Source of the DNA: Saprospiraceae bacterium
GTDB taxonomy: Bacteria; Bacteroidota; Bacteroidia; Chitinophagales; Saprospiraceae
Reading direction: 5' to 3'
Length of the DNA stretch: 64,000 nucleotides
Assembly (NCBI GenBank): GCA_021298575.1
Contig: JAJTFM010000012.1
Span: 1-64,000, forward strand
Part shown: positions 46,187 through 56,213 of the stretch, one piece after another
Layout: each line of letters begins with the position of its first letter
Numbering within the stretch: position 1 is the first letter of the stretch
Program-made: the position numbers and the translations under genes
The notes under the pieces: model-generated
The model's database searches: none
Seen by the model: the letters and a program-made list of their open reading frames with translations, nothing else
What the model was told of the DNA's origin: nothing

Positions 46187-49100
46187 ATGAAATTTTCCAT
46201 TACCTGCGCAACCCTATTTGCGGCCTCTGTCTTTTTGTCGCCATTGTCACTTAACGCACAGTGCAGTACCACGCAATGTAGTCTGCCGATGCCCTCAGTT
46301 GACCCTACCCAGGCGTGTATTCTGCCCAGTCCTTCATCACTCGACTGTTATTACGGTGAAACAACCTCCGAATCGCCGGTTTCGTTTCCCCCCTGGTGTA
46401 CCTCCATCCAGAATAACCAGTTCTTTGCCTTCACAGCCGATGCCGCGACAGCAACTTTTGATATTTCGGTATATGGATGCGGTACCGGGAGTGCGCTTCA
46501 GGCCGCTGTTTTTTCAACAGCCGATTGTATTGACTTCAGCTTTGTATCGCCCTGTCTGGGCAATATTCCATCCAACAGCACGGCATCCCTTACAGCATCT
46601 GGCCTGGTTCCCGGTGAAGTTTACTACTTGAGTATTGATGGCAGCAGTGGCTCACAGTGTGAGTATTCGATCAATGCATCAAATCCTACGGTAAATGGTC
46701 CGGCAACGGGTATATGTGTTCCCTCCTCGCCGATTGGAACCTACACTACGAGTGTGCCATCCACCTGGCAGATTAATCCGCCTTCTGCGGGTAATTTTAT
46801 AGGGCCCAGTTCCGGCACACCTACGGTAACTGTCCAGTGGGTAGAGGCGGGCGCCGCCGAGGTTTGTGCCACGAGCGATCTGTGTCCGAATGCCCCTGAA
46901 TTTTGTCTGCCTGTAACGGTCGGTGAAGATCTGGAGATGACGGAGGATGTTGACTTGTGTCAGGGTTATACGGTGGAGTGCGCCGGACAAACATTTTCTC
47001 AGGCCGGAACATTTCTTGTAAACCTGCCTTCATACCTGAATTGCGACAGTATCATTCGTTGTCAGGTACGCCTTATTCCGACCGTTCGTGTGACTGAAAC
47101 GGTTTTTATGTGTCAGGGAGGCTCGGCTACCTGCGCTGGCGAGGAGTTTTTTGCACCGGGATCTTATCCGGTTATGTTTACCAATTATCAGGGATGCGAC
47201 AGTATTGTAACCTGCAAGGTAAATCTCATACCAACCTACAATGGTCCAGTACAATTTATCAATCTGTGCGGACCGTCGCAATATCAGGTTTGTGACAATT
47301 TTTTCACTTCATCTGGTATTTACAGCGAGATATGCACCAGCTATCTCGGTTGCGACAGTATCGTTAATATTGATTTGGCCATACTTGAGCCAAATGCAGT
47401 AATTGCGTCTCCTGATACTCTTAATTGTGATACAAACATTACCATAACGCTGGATGGTTCCGGATCATCAGTCAATACGGCTAACGGGGGAGTAACGCTG
47501 TATCAATGGTCGGGTCCGGGTATAGTTGGTTTCAATAACAAGCCAACCGTGGTCGTGAATCAGCCCGGAGAATATTGTCTGGTGTTAAAGCACAGCCGGG
47601 GGGTACTTGCCTGTTACGATACTACCTGTGTGAATGTGGCTGCCATAAGTGCGGTACCACAGCTTCCGCAGATTTCAGGAAATCAGCTTCCGTGCGGGGA
47701 CTCTACGATTACCTATGTTGCTACGGCGAATGGCTTACCTTCTCCAACTTCATTCAACTGGACTGTTCCGGGCGGGGTTAACTTCACCTCGTTAAATGCC
47801 GGTACAATCAGAATAACGTGGGATACTGTTGTAAGCGGACAGATTTGTGTGACCGCTAATAATTCCTGTGGAGCATCACAACCGGCATGTATTCCTGTTA
47901 CAGTACAGCCACCCATACAGCAGCCAGTCATGACTGGTCCGTTGAGTGTTTGTGCCAACGGAGGGAATTATCCGTTTATCCTGAACCTGGAACAAACTGG
48001 CGTCAACTACAACTGGACTGTTCCGGGCGGTGCTGTGTTTACCGGTGGCGGAGATACTATTCTGGTTAGCTTCCAGAATGCAGTTTCCGGTAAAGTTTGC
48101 GTTGCTCCTCAAAATGTGTGTGGTACCATTCAGCCGGTATGTCTTGATGTGGTTGTCAGGCCTGCCCCGGCTGCAGATCTCAGCCAGAGTACCCAGATAT
48201 GTACGGGAGAATCAGTCAATCTGAACTTCAGTCTGTCGGGTAACGGTCCGTTTGATGTCACCTGGACGGATGGCACCCTGACTACCACGCTCAATGATAT
48301 CAGCAACAATCATTCTGTAACGGTAAATCCGGTGGCGACAACCACCTACAAACTGCTCGCTATTGCAGATAATTCGGCTCCGGTATGCAGTAATGCGCTG
48401 CTCGACAGTGTAACGGTCACAGTCAGACCGAATTTCAGTTTCTCCCGCAGTGCCCAGATATGTGAAGGCGAGTTTTTAGTGGCCGGCGGTGCGTCTCAGA
48501 CCATTTCAGGCGTTTATACCGATAGCTTGCAGACGGTTTACGGCTGTGACAGCGTGATTATTACCACACTGACAGTTTTTGAAATTGACACAACGGCGCT
48601 GAACACATACACTTGTGATCCTTCACAGGCTGGGTCAACAGTTCAGTATTTTACGCAACTGAATGGCTGCGACAGCGTGGTTGTTCGATCCGTGGTGTTG
48701 AATCCGTCCAATACGGTGTTGCTGTACGACAAGAGCTGTAACCCCAATAATGTTGGTATTTTTACCCAGAACCTGACCAATCAGTACGGCTGTGACAGCA
48801 CGGTGATTACCACGATTACTTTTTCCCTTTCCGATACCACCTACATCAATTTGAAGTCGTGCGATCCTTCGGCTATCGGAGTATTCTATAACCCGCTGAC
48901 TACCGCTGATGGTTGCGACAGCCTCATAATAACCACTGTCACACTTTCACCTTCCAGTGCCACAGCGCTTTCGGGGTTGAGTTGCAATCCTTCCGAGGTG
49001 GGTGTGTTTACCAAGGTGTTGTCCAATCAATATGGCTGCGACAGTACGGTAACAACGACAATACTGTTTGATCCGTTGCCTGTTACCTACCTGACGGGCT

Positions 49101-50983
49101 CATCCTGCAATACATCTCAGGTTGGCGTATTTACGAATGTTTATACTACTTCAGGGGGCTGTGACAGCACTGTGGTTACCACTATTACTTTTGATCCACT
49201 GGATAAAACATACCTGAGTGCCACCACCTGTAATCCGGCTCAGGTTGGTGTATTCACGAATACTCTTACCACAGCAGGCGGTTGCGACAGTACGATCATC
49301 ACTACGGTGACACTATTGCCGAGCAACACCACGAATCTGAGTGCCACCACCTGCAACCCTCTGCAGGCGGGTGTGTTTACACAGGTTCTGACCAATAAAT
49401 TTGGCTGCGATAGTACGGTGATAACCACGGTAAACCTGTTGCCTACCAGTCAGAAATCCATACAAACCTATACCTGTGATCCATCTCAGGCAGGGGTATT
49501 TACGTACCAGCTTGTCAATCAGTATGGTTGCGACAGTATCGTTACCGAAACTCGCACGCTGTTGCCATCCAGTGCAACCACGGTTAACCGGACCACCTGT
49601 AACCCGGGTCAGGTTGGCATGGTTACACAAGTGGTACCGAATCAGTATGGTTGCGACAGTACAATCACGACGATTACCACATTGTTGCCGGCCGACGGGT
49701 GCTCCGTTGTTGCCACGCTTCAGGGTTCAACCATACCATGCGGGCAGTCAACGGGTACGCTCACGCTGACTCCGACTGTGGGTATTGCCCCCTTCAGTTA
49801 TGTGGTTACGAAAAACGGTAATCAGGTGAATTCGGGATCAGTTCAGGCGCTTTACACACCCGAACTGATCAGCGGACTTTCACCCGGTGTTTATACCGTC
49901 AACATTACTTCACCGAATGGTTTCAGTACATCCGTGCAGGCTACGATCAACCAATTACTTCCGCCGGATGCCGGTGCGACGGTGAGTTCGGATTATTCCG
50001 GTTTTGATATCAGTTGCAACGGTGCTGCCGATGGAGTAGCCCTGGGTTCTGCTTCTGGCGGTCAGGCGCCCTATCAGTATGCATGGTCGAGCGGTGCAAC
50101 CACCCAACAGGCAACAGGCCTGGCCGCTGGCACATATACTGTTACCGTTACGGGCAGTAACGGATGTACCGATACATCCACGGTCTCTCTTGCGTCTTCT
50201 ACACCGATGAGCGTCGCATTTGTTGTGAATAATCTGAATTGTTTCGGACAGAACAGTGGTGCCATTAAAATTAATGTGACCGGTGGAGCACCGCCATATA
50301 CTTACCGTCTGAACGACGGACCCGAGCAAACGGCTAATTTGTTCTCCAATCTGATGGCTGGAACCTTTAAAGTCACGATATATGACGCTAACAGGTGCGA
50401 AAAAACAGAGGTTATCGTTGTTAATGCCGCCATTCAGGTGGATGTCAATCTTGGAGAAGATCTCACCATCAGCCAGGGCGATGAAGCCACACTACGGGCG
50501 ATAATCAATTTGCCCATAGACAGTATTGAGAAGATAACCTGGACGCCACCCTTCGACAGTACCGACTGTCCGCAGTGTCCGGATCAGATTGTAAGGCCGT
50601 TTATTTCTACGGTCTACTCCGTCGAGGTTCAGGCGCTGAACGGATGCAAGGATCGGGATGATGTGGCCGTACGAGTGGATCGCCGCAGGCAGATATACGT
50701 GGCCAATGTATTTTCTCCCAACGAGGATGGCAATAACGATATCCTTGGAGTATCTGCAAAACCTGGCGCAGTGACAAATATCCTGTATTTCAGGATTTAT
50801 GATCGCTGGGGTAACGAGGTGTACGAACTGCAGAATTTCCTGCCCAACAATCCGACCATTGGCTGGGATGGTACTTTTAATGGCGAACCCATGAACCCCG
50901 GAGTTTTTGTCTGGTCTGCAGAGATTGAATTCATTGACGGAGAACGCATCCTGTACAAGGGCGATGTGACGGTTGTGAGATGA
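46187..50983 (+). CDS. Giant secreted adhesin-like protein with Ig/PKD-like, Cys-paired and SprB-like repeats and T9SS type B C-terminal domain
   Basis: 1598 aa; signal peptide; nine ~41-aa repeats; SprB-like ISCNGAADGVALGSASGGQAPYQYAWSSGATTQQATGLAAGTYTVTVTGSNGCTDT; C-terminus IYVANVFSPNEDGNNDILGV...ILYFRIYDRWGNEVYE...GWDGTFNGEPMNPGVFVWSAEIEFIDGERILYKGDVTVVR. Confidence 0.93.
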   Translation: MKFSITCATLFAASVFLSPLSLNAQCSTTQCSLPMPSVDPTQACILPSPSSLDCYYGETTSESPVSFPPWCTSIQNNQFFAFTADAATATFDISVYGCGTGSALQAAVFSTADCIDFSFVSPCLGNIPSNSTASLTASGLVPGEVYYLSIDGSSGSQCEYSINASNPTVNGPATGICVPSSPIGTYTTSVPSTWQINPPSAGNFIGPSSGTPTVTVQWVEAGAAEVCATSDLCPNAPEFCLPVTVGEDLEMTEDVDLCQGYTVECAGQTFSQAGTFLVNLPSYLNCDSIIRCQVRLIPTVRVTETVFMCQGGSATCAGEEFFAPGSYPVMFTNYQGCDSIVTCKVNLIPTYNGPVQFINLCGPSQYQVCDNFFTSSGIYSEICTSYLGCDSIVNIDLAILEPNAVIASPDTLNCDTNITITLDGSGSSVNTANGGVTLYQWSGPGIVGFNNKPTVVVNQPGEYCLVLKHSRGVLACYDTTCVNVAAISAVPQLPQISGNQLPCGDSTITYVATANGLPSPTSFNWTVPGGVNFTSLNAGTIRITWDTVVSGQICVTANNSCGASQPACIPVTVQPPIQQPVMTGPLSVCANGGNYPFILNLEQTGVNYNWTVPGGAVFTGGGDTILVSFQNAVSGKVCVAPQNVCGTIQPVCLDVVVRPAPAADLSQSTQICTGESVNLNFSLSGNGPFDVTWTDGTLTTTLNDISNNHSVTVNPVATTTYKLLAIADNSAPVCSNALLDSVTVTVRPNFSFSRSAQICEGEFLVAGGASQTISGVYTDSLQTVYGCDSVIITTLTVFEIDTTALNTYTCDPSQAGSTVQYFTQLNGCDSVVVRSVVLNPSNTVLLYDKSCNPNNVGIFTQNLTNQYGCDSTVITTITFSLSDTTYINLKSCDPSAIGVFYNPLTTADGCDSLIITTVTLSPSSATALSGLSCNPSEVGVFTKVLSNQYGCDSTVTTTILFDPLPVTYLTGSSCNTSQVGVFTNVYTTSGGCDSTVVTTITFDPLDKTYLSATTCNPAQVGVFTNTLTTAGGCDSTIITTVTLLPSNTTNLSATTCNPLQAGVFTQVLTNKFGCDSTVITTVNLLPTSQKSIQTYTCDPSQAGVFTYQLVNQYGCDSIVTETRTLLPSSATTVNRTTCNPGQVGMVTQVVPNQYGCDSTITTITTLLPADGCSVVATLQGSTIPCGQSTGTLTLTPTVGIAPFSYVVTKNGNQVNSGSVQALYTPELISGLSPGVYTVNITSPNGFSTSVQATINQLLPPDAGATVSSDYSGFDISCNGAADGVALGSASGGQAPYQYAWSSGATTQQATGLAAGTYTVTVTGSNGCTDTSTVSLASSTPMSVAFVVNNLNCFGQNSGAIKINVTGGAPPYTYRLNDGPEQTANLFSNLMAGTFKVTIYDANRCEKTEVIVVNAAIQVDVNLGEDLTISQGDEATLRAIINLPIDSIEKITWTPPFDSTDCPQCPDQIVRPFISTVYSVEVQALNGCKDRDDVAVRVDRRRQIYVANVFSPNEDGNNDILGVSAKPGAVTNILYFRIYDRWGNEVYELQNFLPNNPTIGWDGTFNGEPMNPGVFVWSAEIEFIDGERILYKGDVTVVR
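48604..49701 (+). repeat. Nine in-frame tandem repeats of about 123 nt (about 41 aa)
   Basis: Consensus-like unit TTCNPAQVGVFTNTLTTAGGCDSTIITTVTLLPSNTTNLSA, read nine times in the translation. Confidence 0.9.
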
Positions 50984-51031
50984 TTAAAATTAAGTTCTGT
51001 TTTTTGGTTAAACAATCCGTGGCTTTAGAAC

Positions 51032-51039
51032 TATCTTTG
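51032..51039 (+). promoter_or_regulatory. Putative -7 element TATCTTTG upstream of the SerA-like gene
   Basis: TAnnTTTG, 26 nt before ATG 51066. Confidence 0.4.
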
Positions 51040-51065
51040 CTCCGGCGATCAATAAAACTCAAACG

Positions 51066-52022
51066 ATGATTAAAATACTTGCAAACGACGGCATACATCC
51101 TGATGGAAAGCTTCTTCTTGAGGAGGCGAGCTATCTTGTAGATGAAAATAAAATTGCACAGGAGGATCTTGTATCCCGGATTTCGGAGTACGATGTACTT
51201 ATTGTCCGCAGTGCAACGAAAGTAACCCGGGAAGTCATTGACGCGGGTAAAAACCTGAAAGTCATAGCTCGTGGCGGCGTTGGCCTCGACAACATTGACG
51301 TGGATTATGCCCAAAGCAAGGGGATACAGGTTTTCAATACACCCCGGGCATCATCAAGGGCTGTGGCTGAGCTGGCCATGGCACACCTTTTCAGTTTGTC
51401 ACGTATGTTGCAGCGCAGTAACCGCGAACTTGCAACGGGTGGTGATTTCAAGAAACTGAAAAAGGCCTATGAAACCGGATTTCAAATCAAGGGAAAAACA
51501 CTTGGTATCATTGGTTTTGGTCGTATCGGACAGGAAGTAGCGCAAATTGCGCTTGGAGCTGGCATGCGTGTGCGCGCGCACGATCCTTATGTAGCCGAGG
51601 CAGAAGTGGGTATTACTCTGGCTGACTTCAAGGACATCAAAACCTGTGTAAAGATTCGGACCGAATCTTTTGACAAAATCATAAGAGAGTCTGATTTCAT
51701 CACTATCCATATTCCTGGAGGAGGAAAACCCGTGTTTGGGGTTGCCGAATTTGAAAAGATGAAGCCCGGTGTGTTTCTGATCAATACGGCACGCGGCGGA
51801 GTCATTGATGAAGAGGCATTGCTCGTTGCTCTTTCCAGTGGTAAAGTTGCCGGAGCGGGTCTGGACGTATTTGAGCAGGAACCCACGCCGAGAGAGGCCT
51901 TGTTGAAACATCCGCTTGTTTCCTGCACACCGCATATAGGGGCCAGTACTGTGGAGGCGCAGTCCTACATAGGTATGGAACTTGCCGACAAGATCATCGC
52001 GTTTTTTGGCGACGATAAATAA
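51066..52022 (+). CDS. serA: D-3-phosphoglycerate dehydrogenase-like (D-2-hydroxyacid dehydrogenase)
   Basis: VRSATKVTREVIDAGKNLKVIARGGVGLDNIDVDYA; GKTLGIIGFGRIGQEVAQIALGAGMRV; INTARGGVIDEEAL; TPHIGASTVEAQ. Confidence 0.88.
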   Translation: MIKILANDGIHPDGKLLLEEASYLVDENKIAQEDLVSRISEYDVLIVRSATKVTREVIDAGKNLKVIARGGVGLDNIDVDYAQSKGIQVFNTPRASSRAVAELAMAHLFSLSRMLQRSNRELATGGDFKKLKKAYETGFQIKGKTLGIIGFGRIGQEVAQIALGAGMRVRAHDPYVAEAEVGITLADFKDIKTCVKIRTESFDKIIRESDFITIHIPGGGKPVFGVAEFEKMKPGVFLINTARGGVIDEEALLVALSSGKVAGAGLDVFEQEPTPREALLKHPLVSCTPHIGASTVEAQSYIGMELADKIIAFFGDDK

Positions 52023-52092
52023 ATACAGATGATTAGCCGAGGCTTATCGTTTTGTCTTACTTTTGGCTGAATTTTGATTCAATTACTTTGCT

Positions 52093-52842
52093 ATGAACAG
52101 CCGGCAACCCAAGATCAGCATTGTCATTCCGTGCAAGAATGAATCGGGTTATATAGCAGAAACATTGGCCCAGTTTGAGCCTTTGATAGAGAGGTATAAC
52201 CTGGAAATTATAGTTTCTGATGCCAACAGCGCTGACGGTACCGATGGTATTGTCAGCGCTTTTTCAGATAAATTACCGGGTCGTGTTGTTCTGGCACAGA
52301 AACCGGGTAAACAGAATATTGCCATAGGTCGTAACTATGGTGCGCAACAGGCTACCGGCGACATACTGTTTCACACAGATGCCGATGTGAAAATCCCGGA
52401 TCCGGACCGCTTCTTTCCTGCAGTACTTCAAACTTTTGAGAATTCTCGTGTAGTGGCAGCTACCGTTCCTATATGGGTTTATCCCGAGGAGGCCCGTCTG
52501 GACGACAAACTTTATCATATTCTGATGAATGCCATCATCAGGCTGTCTTTTTTCGTGAAAATATACCTCGCCAAGGGAGAGTGTCAGCTTGTTCGCCGCG
52601 ATGTCTTTGAAAAAATTGGTGGTTACAGCGAACATCTGATTGCCGGGGAGGACTGTAATTTGTTCTACCGTCTGCAGAGAGAGGGTAAAATTGCCTACCT
52701 GTGGCGTTTAAAGGTACACCATTCTCCGCGGAGGTTCCGCGAGTACGGATATGTGAAACTTACCCTCATCTATTTTCGTGAAGGTCTGTGGATGCTGCTT
52801 GGCAAAAAATCGTACGTAAAAGAGTGGAAGGCTATCCGCTAG
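52093..52842 (+). CDS. Family 2 glycosyltransferase
   Basis: ISIVIPCKNESGYIAETLAQF, EIIVSDANSADGTDGIV, ILFHTDADVKIPD, KGECQLVRRDVFEKIGGYSEHLIAGEDCNLFYRL. Confidence 0.9.
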   Translation: MNSRQPKISIVIPCKNESGYIAETLAQFEPLIERYNLEIIVSDANSADGTDGIVSAFSDKLPGRVVLAQKPGKQNIAIGRNYGAQQATGDILFHTDADVKIPDPDRFFPAVLQTFENSRVVAATVPIWVYPEEARLDDKLYHILMNAIIRLSFFVKIYLAKGECQLVRRDVFEKIGGYSEHLIAGEDCNLFYRLQREGKIAYLWRLKVHHSPRRFREYGYVKLTLIYFREGLWMLLGKKSYVKEWKAIR

Positions 52843-54013
52843 TCCTGTTTTTCCAGAGCCAGCCAGCTCCTGCCAAACCAGTCACGAAGAGCAGAATAGA
52901 AATAATTTCCGCTTGAGTGAGGTTGATTCCCAGTACTTCATGTGAAACATTCACCCTGATTTTTTCGATAAGGAATCGCTCCGCTGCAATCAGGCACAAA
53001 TAGATAAAGAACAGCATGCCTGTAACCTTTATTCTGGTCCGGAGAGCCCACAGAATGGCGAAAATGCCAGCCATCATTACTATTTCATAGAATGGCGTAG
53101 GGAATACGGGCTGCCCGAGCTGCATACAATAGTCCCAGGTACATCCGTCAATCGGCACACTTCTCACCGGATCGGTATTGGGTGAGTTGAGTACATGATG
53201 CGGGTACTGATAGCTCCACATCCAGTCGGGCAGGAAAGACATCCATTCCGGCTTGGGATTTGTGTTTATGATACCCCAGTCGCCATCGCCCGAAAGCTGA
53301 CAACCTATACGTCCTACTCCGTAACCGGTAACCAGTGCTGGTGCTACGGCATCTGCTGTGGGCAGAAACGGTATTTTATTGCGCCATATATAGTAAACCA
53401 CGGCTATGAATCCGAGGATAAGTCCACCCAGGAATGCGAGTCCGCCGCCAGATGTCAGAGCCCCTATCGGATCGGCGAGGAAGTCTTCCCAGTTATCGAA
53501 CAGGTCGAAAATTTTTGCACCGAGAATACCGCCCACAGCTGCGGCCACGGTCATTTCGCTGATCCGGTCGTGCGGGAAGACTAGCAGATCCTTGATTTCG
53601 GGATTGTCTTTTTTGCGTTTTTGACCGTCGAGATAAGTAAATCCGCCAAGCAGGGCAGCACCGATGATACCCCCTATCCAGTTCATTTTTAGAGACAGGA
53701 TGACCGATGCCGGGTCGTGGCGGAAGTCGGCATAGTGCTGATAGGCGTAAAGCCCCTTACCGCCGATGATGAGTCCGGCGAGGGCGTTACTGATGATTTC
53801 GCTGCGTGTTGCCGGCAGGCCAGTGGTTATTCTTACCTTAACTGGAGTATAGAATCCTTCTTTCGCCTTGCGTTTGAGTTCGATATGGAAAACCATAGCG
53901 CTGGCGAGGAATGCGATAGCGAGGAAGAACCCGAACGTCTTGAACATGGCGAGCCCGTTATCAGGCTGAGTTCCAATCAGGTCGTGGAAGAGATAGGAGA
54001 GGTCCGGGTACAT
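52832..54013 (-). CDS. lgt: Prolipoprotein diacylglyceryl transferase
   Basis: Multi-TM; ALVTGYGVGRIGCQLSGDGDWG; PTPFYEIVMMAGIFAILW; FLIEKIRVN. Confidence 0.9.
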   Translation of the reverse strand: MYPDLSYLFHDLIGTQPDNGLAMFKTFGFFLAIAFLASAMVFHIELKRKAKEGFYTPVKVRITTGLPATRSEIISNALAGLIIGGKGLYAYQHYADFRHDPASVILSLKMNWIGGIIGAALLGGFTYLDGQKRKKDNPEIKDLLVFPHDRISEMTVAAAVGGILGAKIFDLFDNWEDFLADPIGALTSGGGLAFLGGLILGFIAVVYYIWRNKIPFLPTADAVAPALVTGYGVGRIGCQLSGDGDWGIINTNPKPEWMSFLPDWMWSYQYPHHVLNSPNTDPVRSVPIDGCTWDYCMQLGQPVFPTPFYEIVMMAGIFAILWALRTRIKVTGMLFFIYLCLIAAERFLIEKIRVNVSHEVLGINLTQAEIISILLFVTGLAGAGWLWKNRTSG

Positions 54014-54037
54014 GATTTGAGTTGTTAGAGCGTTGAT

Positions 54038-54367
54038 TTATTCTGTATCGGTGACTACCTCTGCCGAGAGGCCGCGCTCTTGCAGTGCCTCACAGTAAGG
54101 AATCAGTTCGGTTCGGGTGCCACTTTTTACGGTTGCCTTTCCCTTGTAATGGATAATGAGCGACAATTGTTCAGCCTGCTCTGACGAGTGTCCGAGTACC
54201 TGCATAAAGCATTCAATTACCCATTCAAAGGTGTTGACTTCGTCGTTGAACACAATGAGCCTGGACGAGAAGCCCGTACCGGTTTCGTCATCAACCAGTA
54301 CCTCTTCATCTTCTTCCCACAGTGGTTTTTCGTACATACGGATACCCGGTTTTTTATCGAGAGACAT
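54038..54367 (-). CDS. clpS: ATP-dependent Clp protease adaptor ClpS
   Basis: RLIVFNDEVNTFEWVIECFMQVLGHSSEQAEQLSLIIHYKGKATVKSG. Confidence 0.92.
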   Translation of the reverse strand: MSLDKKPGIRMYEKPLWEEDEEVLVDDETGTGFSSRLIVFNDEVNTFEWVIECFMQVLGHSSEQAEQLSLIIHYKGKATVKSGTRTELIPYCEALQERGLSAEVVTDTE

Positions 54368-54372
54368 GGTAG

Positions 54373-54840
54373 CTAGTTGAGATTTTTGAGTACAGATTCG
54401 ATGGCGTCGAAGTCGGGAAGCTCACCGGCGTTTTCGAGTACTTCGACAAACCGGAGCGTACCTTCTTTGTCAACCACAAAAGCCGATCTTTTGGAAACAC
54501 CCTTCAGGCCGAGGGCGAACTCCTTGTAGATGGTGTCGTATTTTTTACTGACGGTTTTATTGAAATCTGAGAGGAGGGGAAAATTGAACTGTTGTTCTTC
54601 CTTCCATTTTGCGAGTGTATAGGGGCTATCAACAGAGATAGCCAGAATCTGTGCGTCGAGATTTTCGTACTGAGCCAGGCTATCGCGCATATAGCAGAGT
54701 TCTTTTGTGCATACACCTGTGAATGCGAAGGGGAAGAACAGAATTACCACATTTTTTCCGCGGTATTCGGACAGTTTCACGAGCGACTTGTCGGTGGCAC
54801 GCAGGGAGAAATCGGGGGCTTTATCGCCGGGTTGCAGCAT
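54373..54840 (-). CDS. Peroxiredoxin (AhpC/TSA family)
   Basis: APDFSLRATDKSLVKLSEYRGKNVVILFFPFAFTGVCTKELCYMRDSL. Confidence 0.93.
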   Translation of the reverse strand: MLQPGDKAPDFSLRATDKSLVKLSEYRGKNVVILFFPFAFTGVCTKELCYMRDSLAQYENLDAQILAISVDSPYTLAKWKEEQQFNFPLLSDFNKTVSKKYDTIYKEFALGLKGVSKRSAFVVDKEGTLRFVEVLENAGELPDFDAIESVLKNLN

Positions 54841-54917
54841 AGCGGTCTTTTTGGGTCAAAGTTATGTCTTTCCGGCAATTTTGCTGCCAGGTAAACAGAA
54901 CATGCTCATATAAAAAA

Positions 54918-54966
54918 CGCCGGGAGGAGATACGTGTCTTTGAATGTACGTATCAGCCTCCCGGCG
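54918..54966 (-). terminator. Rho-independent terminator of fbaA
   Basis: cgccgggagg(a)gatacgt...acgtatc(ag)cctcccggcg stem; minus-strand U-tract (gttttttata). Confidence 0.85.
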
Positions 54967-55066
54967 ACTATTTAGGTTATCCCGAGGGGTTAAAGTGTGT
55001 TCAGGATTCAAAACTGGCAAAAAACACGCCTGTTTTTGCCATCGGCAGAAAACCCTGTACAGGCTT

Positions 55067-56134
55067 TTAGTTTCTGTTCAGGCAGTCCAGGTCTTCGAAT
55101 GCGGCTTTCAGTCGGGTGACGAAGGTTTTCTCGCCTTCGCGCAGCCACACACGCGGATCGTAGAATTTCTTGTTGGGTTTGTCGTCGCCGTCCGGGTTTC
55201 CGATCTGGCCTTGCAGATAGCCGCGTTTGGCATCGTGGTAGGCGCGAACACCATCCCAGAAGGCCCACTGCATGTCGGTATCAATATTCATTTTAACGGC
55301 GCCGTACTCGATGGCCTCGCGGATTTCCTCGCGGCTTGAGCCGGATCCGCCGTGGAAGACGAAATTGACTGGTGTTTTTCCGGCGATTCCGAATTTTTCG
55401 CGGATATATTCCTGAGAGTTTTTGAGGATGACGGGCTGCAGTTTTACGTTACCGGGTTTGTAAACACCGTGTACATTACCGAATGCGGCAGCGATGGTGA
55501 AATTCGGGCTTATCTTCAGGAGTTCCTCGTAGGAATAAGCGACCTCGTGCGGCTGGGTATAGAGTCTGGATGAATCCACGTCGCTGTTGTCCACGCCATC
55601 TTCTTCGCCTCCGGTTACACCCAGTTCAATTTCGAGAGTCATACCCATTTGAGCCATTCGTTTGAAGTAGCGGGCAGAAATTTCGATGTTCTCGTGGAGT
55701 GGCTCTTCCGACAGGTCGAGCATGTGACTGGAGTAAAGGGGGCGGCCAGTTTTTTCGAAGTGTTTCTCTCCGGCATCGAGGAGACCATCCACCCAGGATA
55801 TGATATTGAGGGCACAGTGGTCGGTATGGAGTATAACCGGTACGCCATAGGCTTCGGCTACAGCATGTACGTGTTGAGCACCTGATACAGCACCTAGAAC
55901 AGCTGATTTTTGTCCGTCGTTGGACAGTGATTTACCGGCGAAGAAAGCGGCACCGCCGTTTGAAAATTGTACGATGACCGGGCTGTTTACGGCTGCTGCT
56001 GTTTCGAGAACGGCATTGACCGAATTGGTGCCGATCACATTGACGGCTGGCAGGGCGAAATTATTTTCGTTTGCGTAGTTCAGCAAATCAGTGACTTCCT
56101 GTCCGTGCAGGACTCCAGGGCGAAAACGGGCCAT
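55067..56134 (-). CDS. fbaA: Class II fructose-bisphosphate aldolase
   Basis: 355 aa; LPAVNVIGTNSVNAVLETAA, VILHTDHCA, ELGVTGGEEDGVDN, FVFHGGSGSSREEI, MNIDTDMQWAFW. Confidence 0.96.
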   Translation of the reverse strand: MARFRPGVLHGQEVTDLLNYANENNFALPAVNVIGTNSVNAVLETAAAVNSPVIVQFSNGGAAFFAGKSLSNDGQKSAVLGAVSGAQHVHAVAEAYGVPVILHTDHCALNIISWVDGLLDAGEKHFEKTGRPLYSSHMLDLSEEPLHENIEISARYFKRMAQMGMTLEIELGVTGGEEDGVDNSDVDSSRLYTQPHEVAYSYEELLKISPNFTIAAAFGNVHGVYKPGNVKLQPVILKNSQEYIREKFGIAGKTPVNFVFHGGSGSSREEIREAIEYGAVKMNIDTDMQWAFWDGVRAYHDAKRGYLQGQIGNPDGDDKPNKKFYDPRVWLREGEKTFVTRLKAAFEDLDCLNRN

Positions 56135-56213
56135 TTTGTTGTAAGTTAAAGGACGAATAATGAAATTCGGTAAGGCGGCGCAAAGTTACAGATTTAAACT
56201 GAAAGACCCGGGA

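Noticed and set aside
48604-49701. Regular ~123-nt repeats considered as a CRISPR-like array
   Set aside because: They are in-frame protein repeats inside a continuous 1598-aa ORF, with diverged units and no spacer structure.
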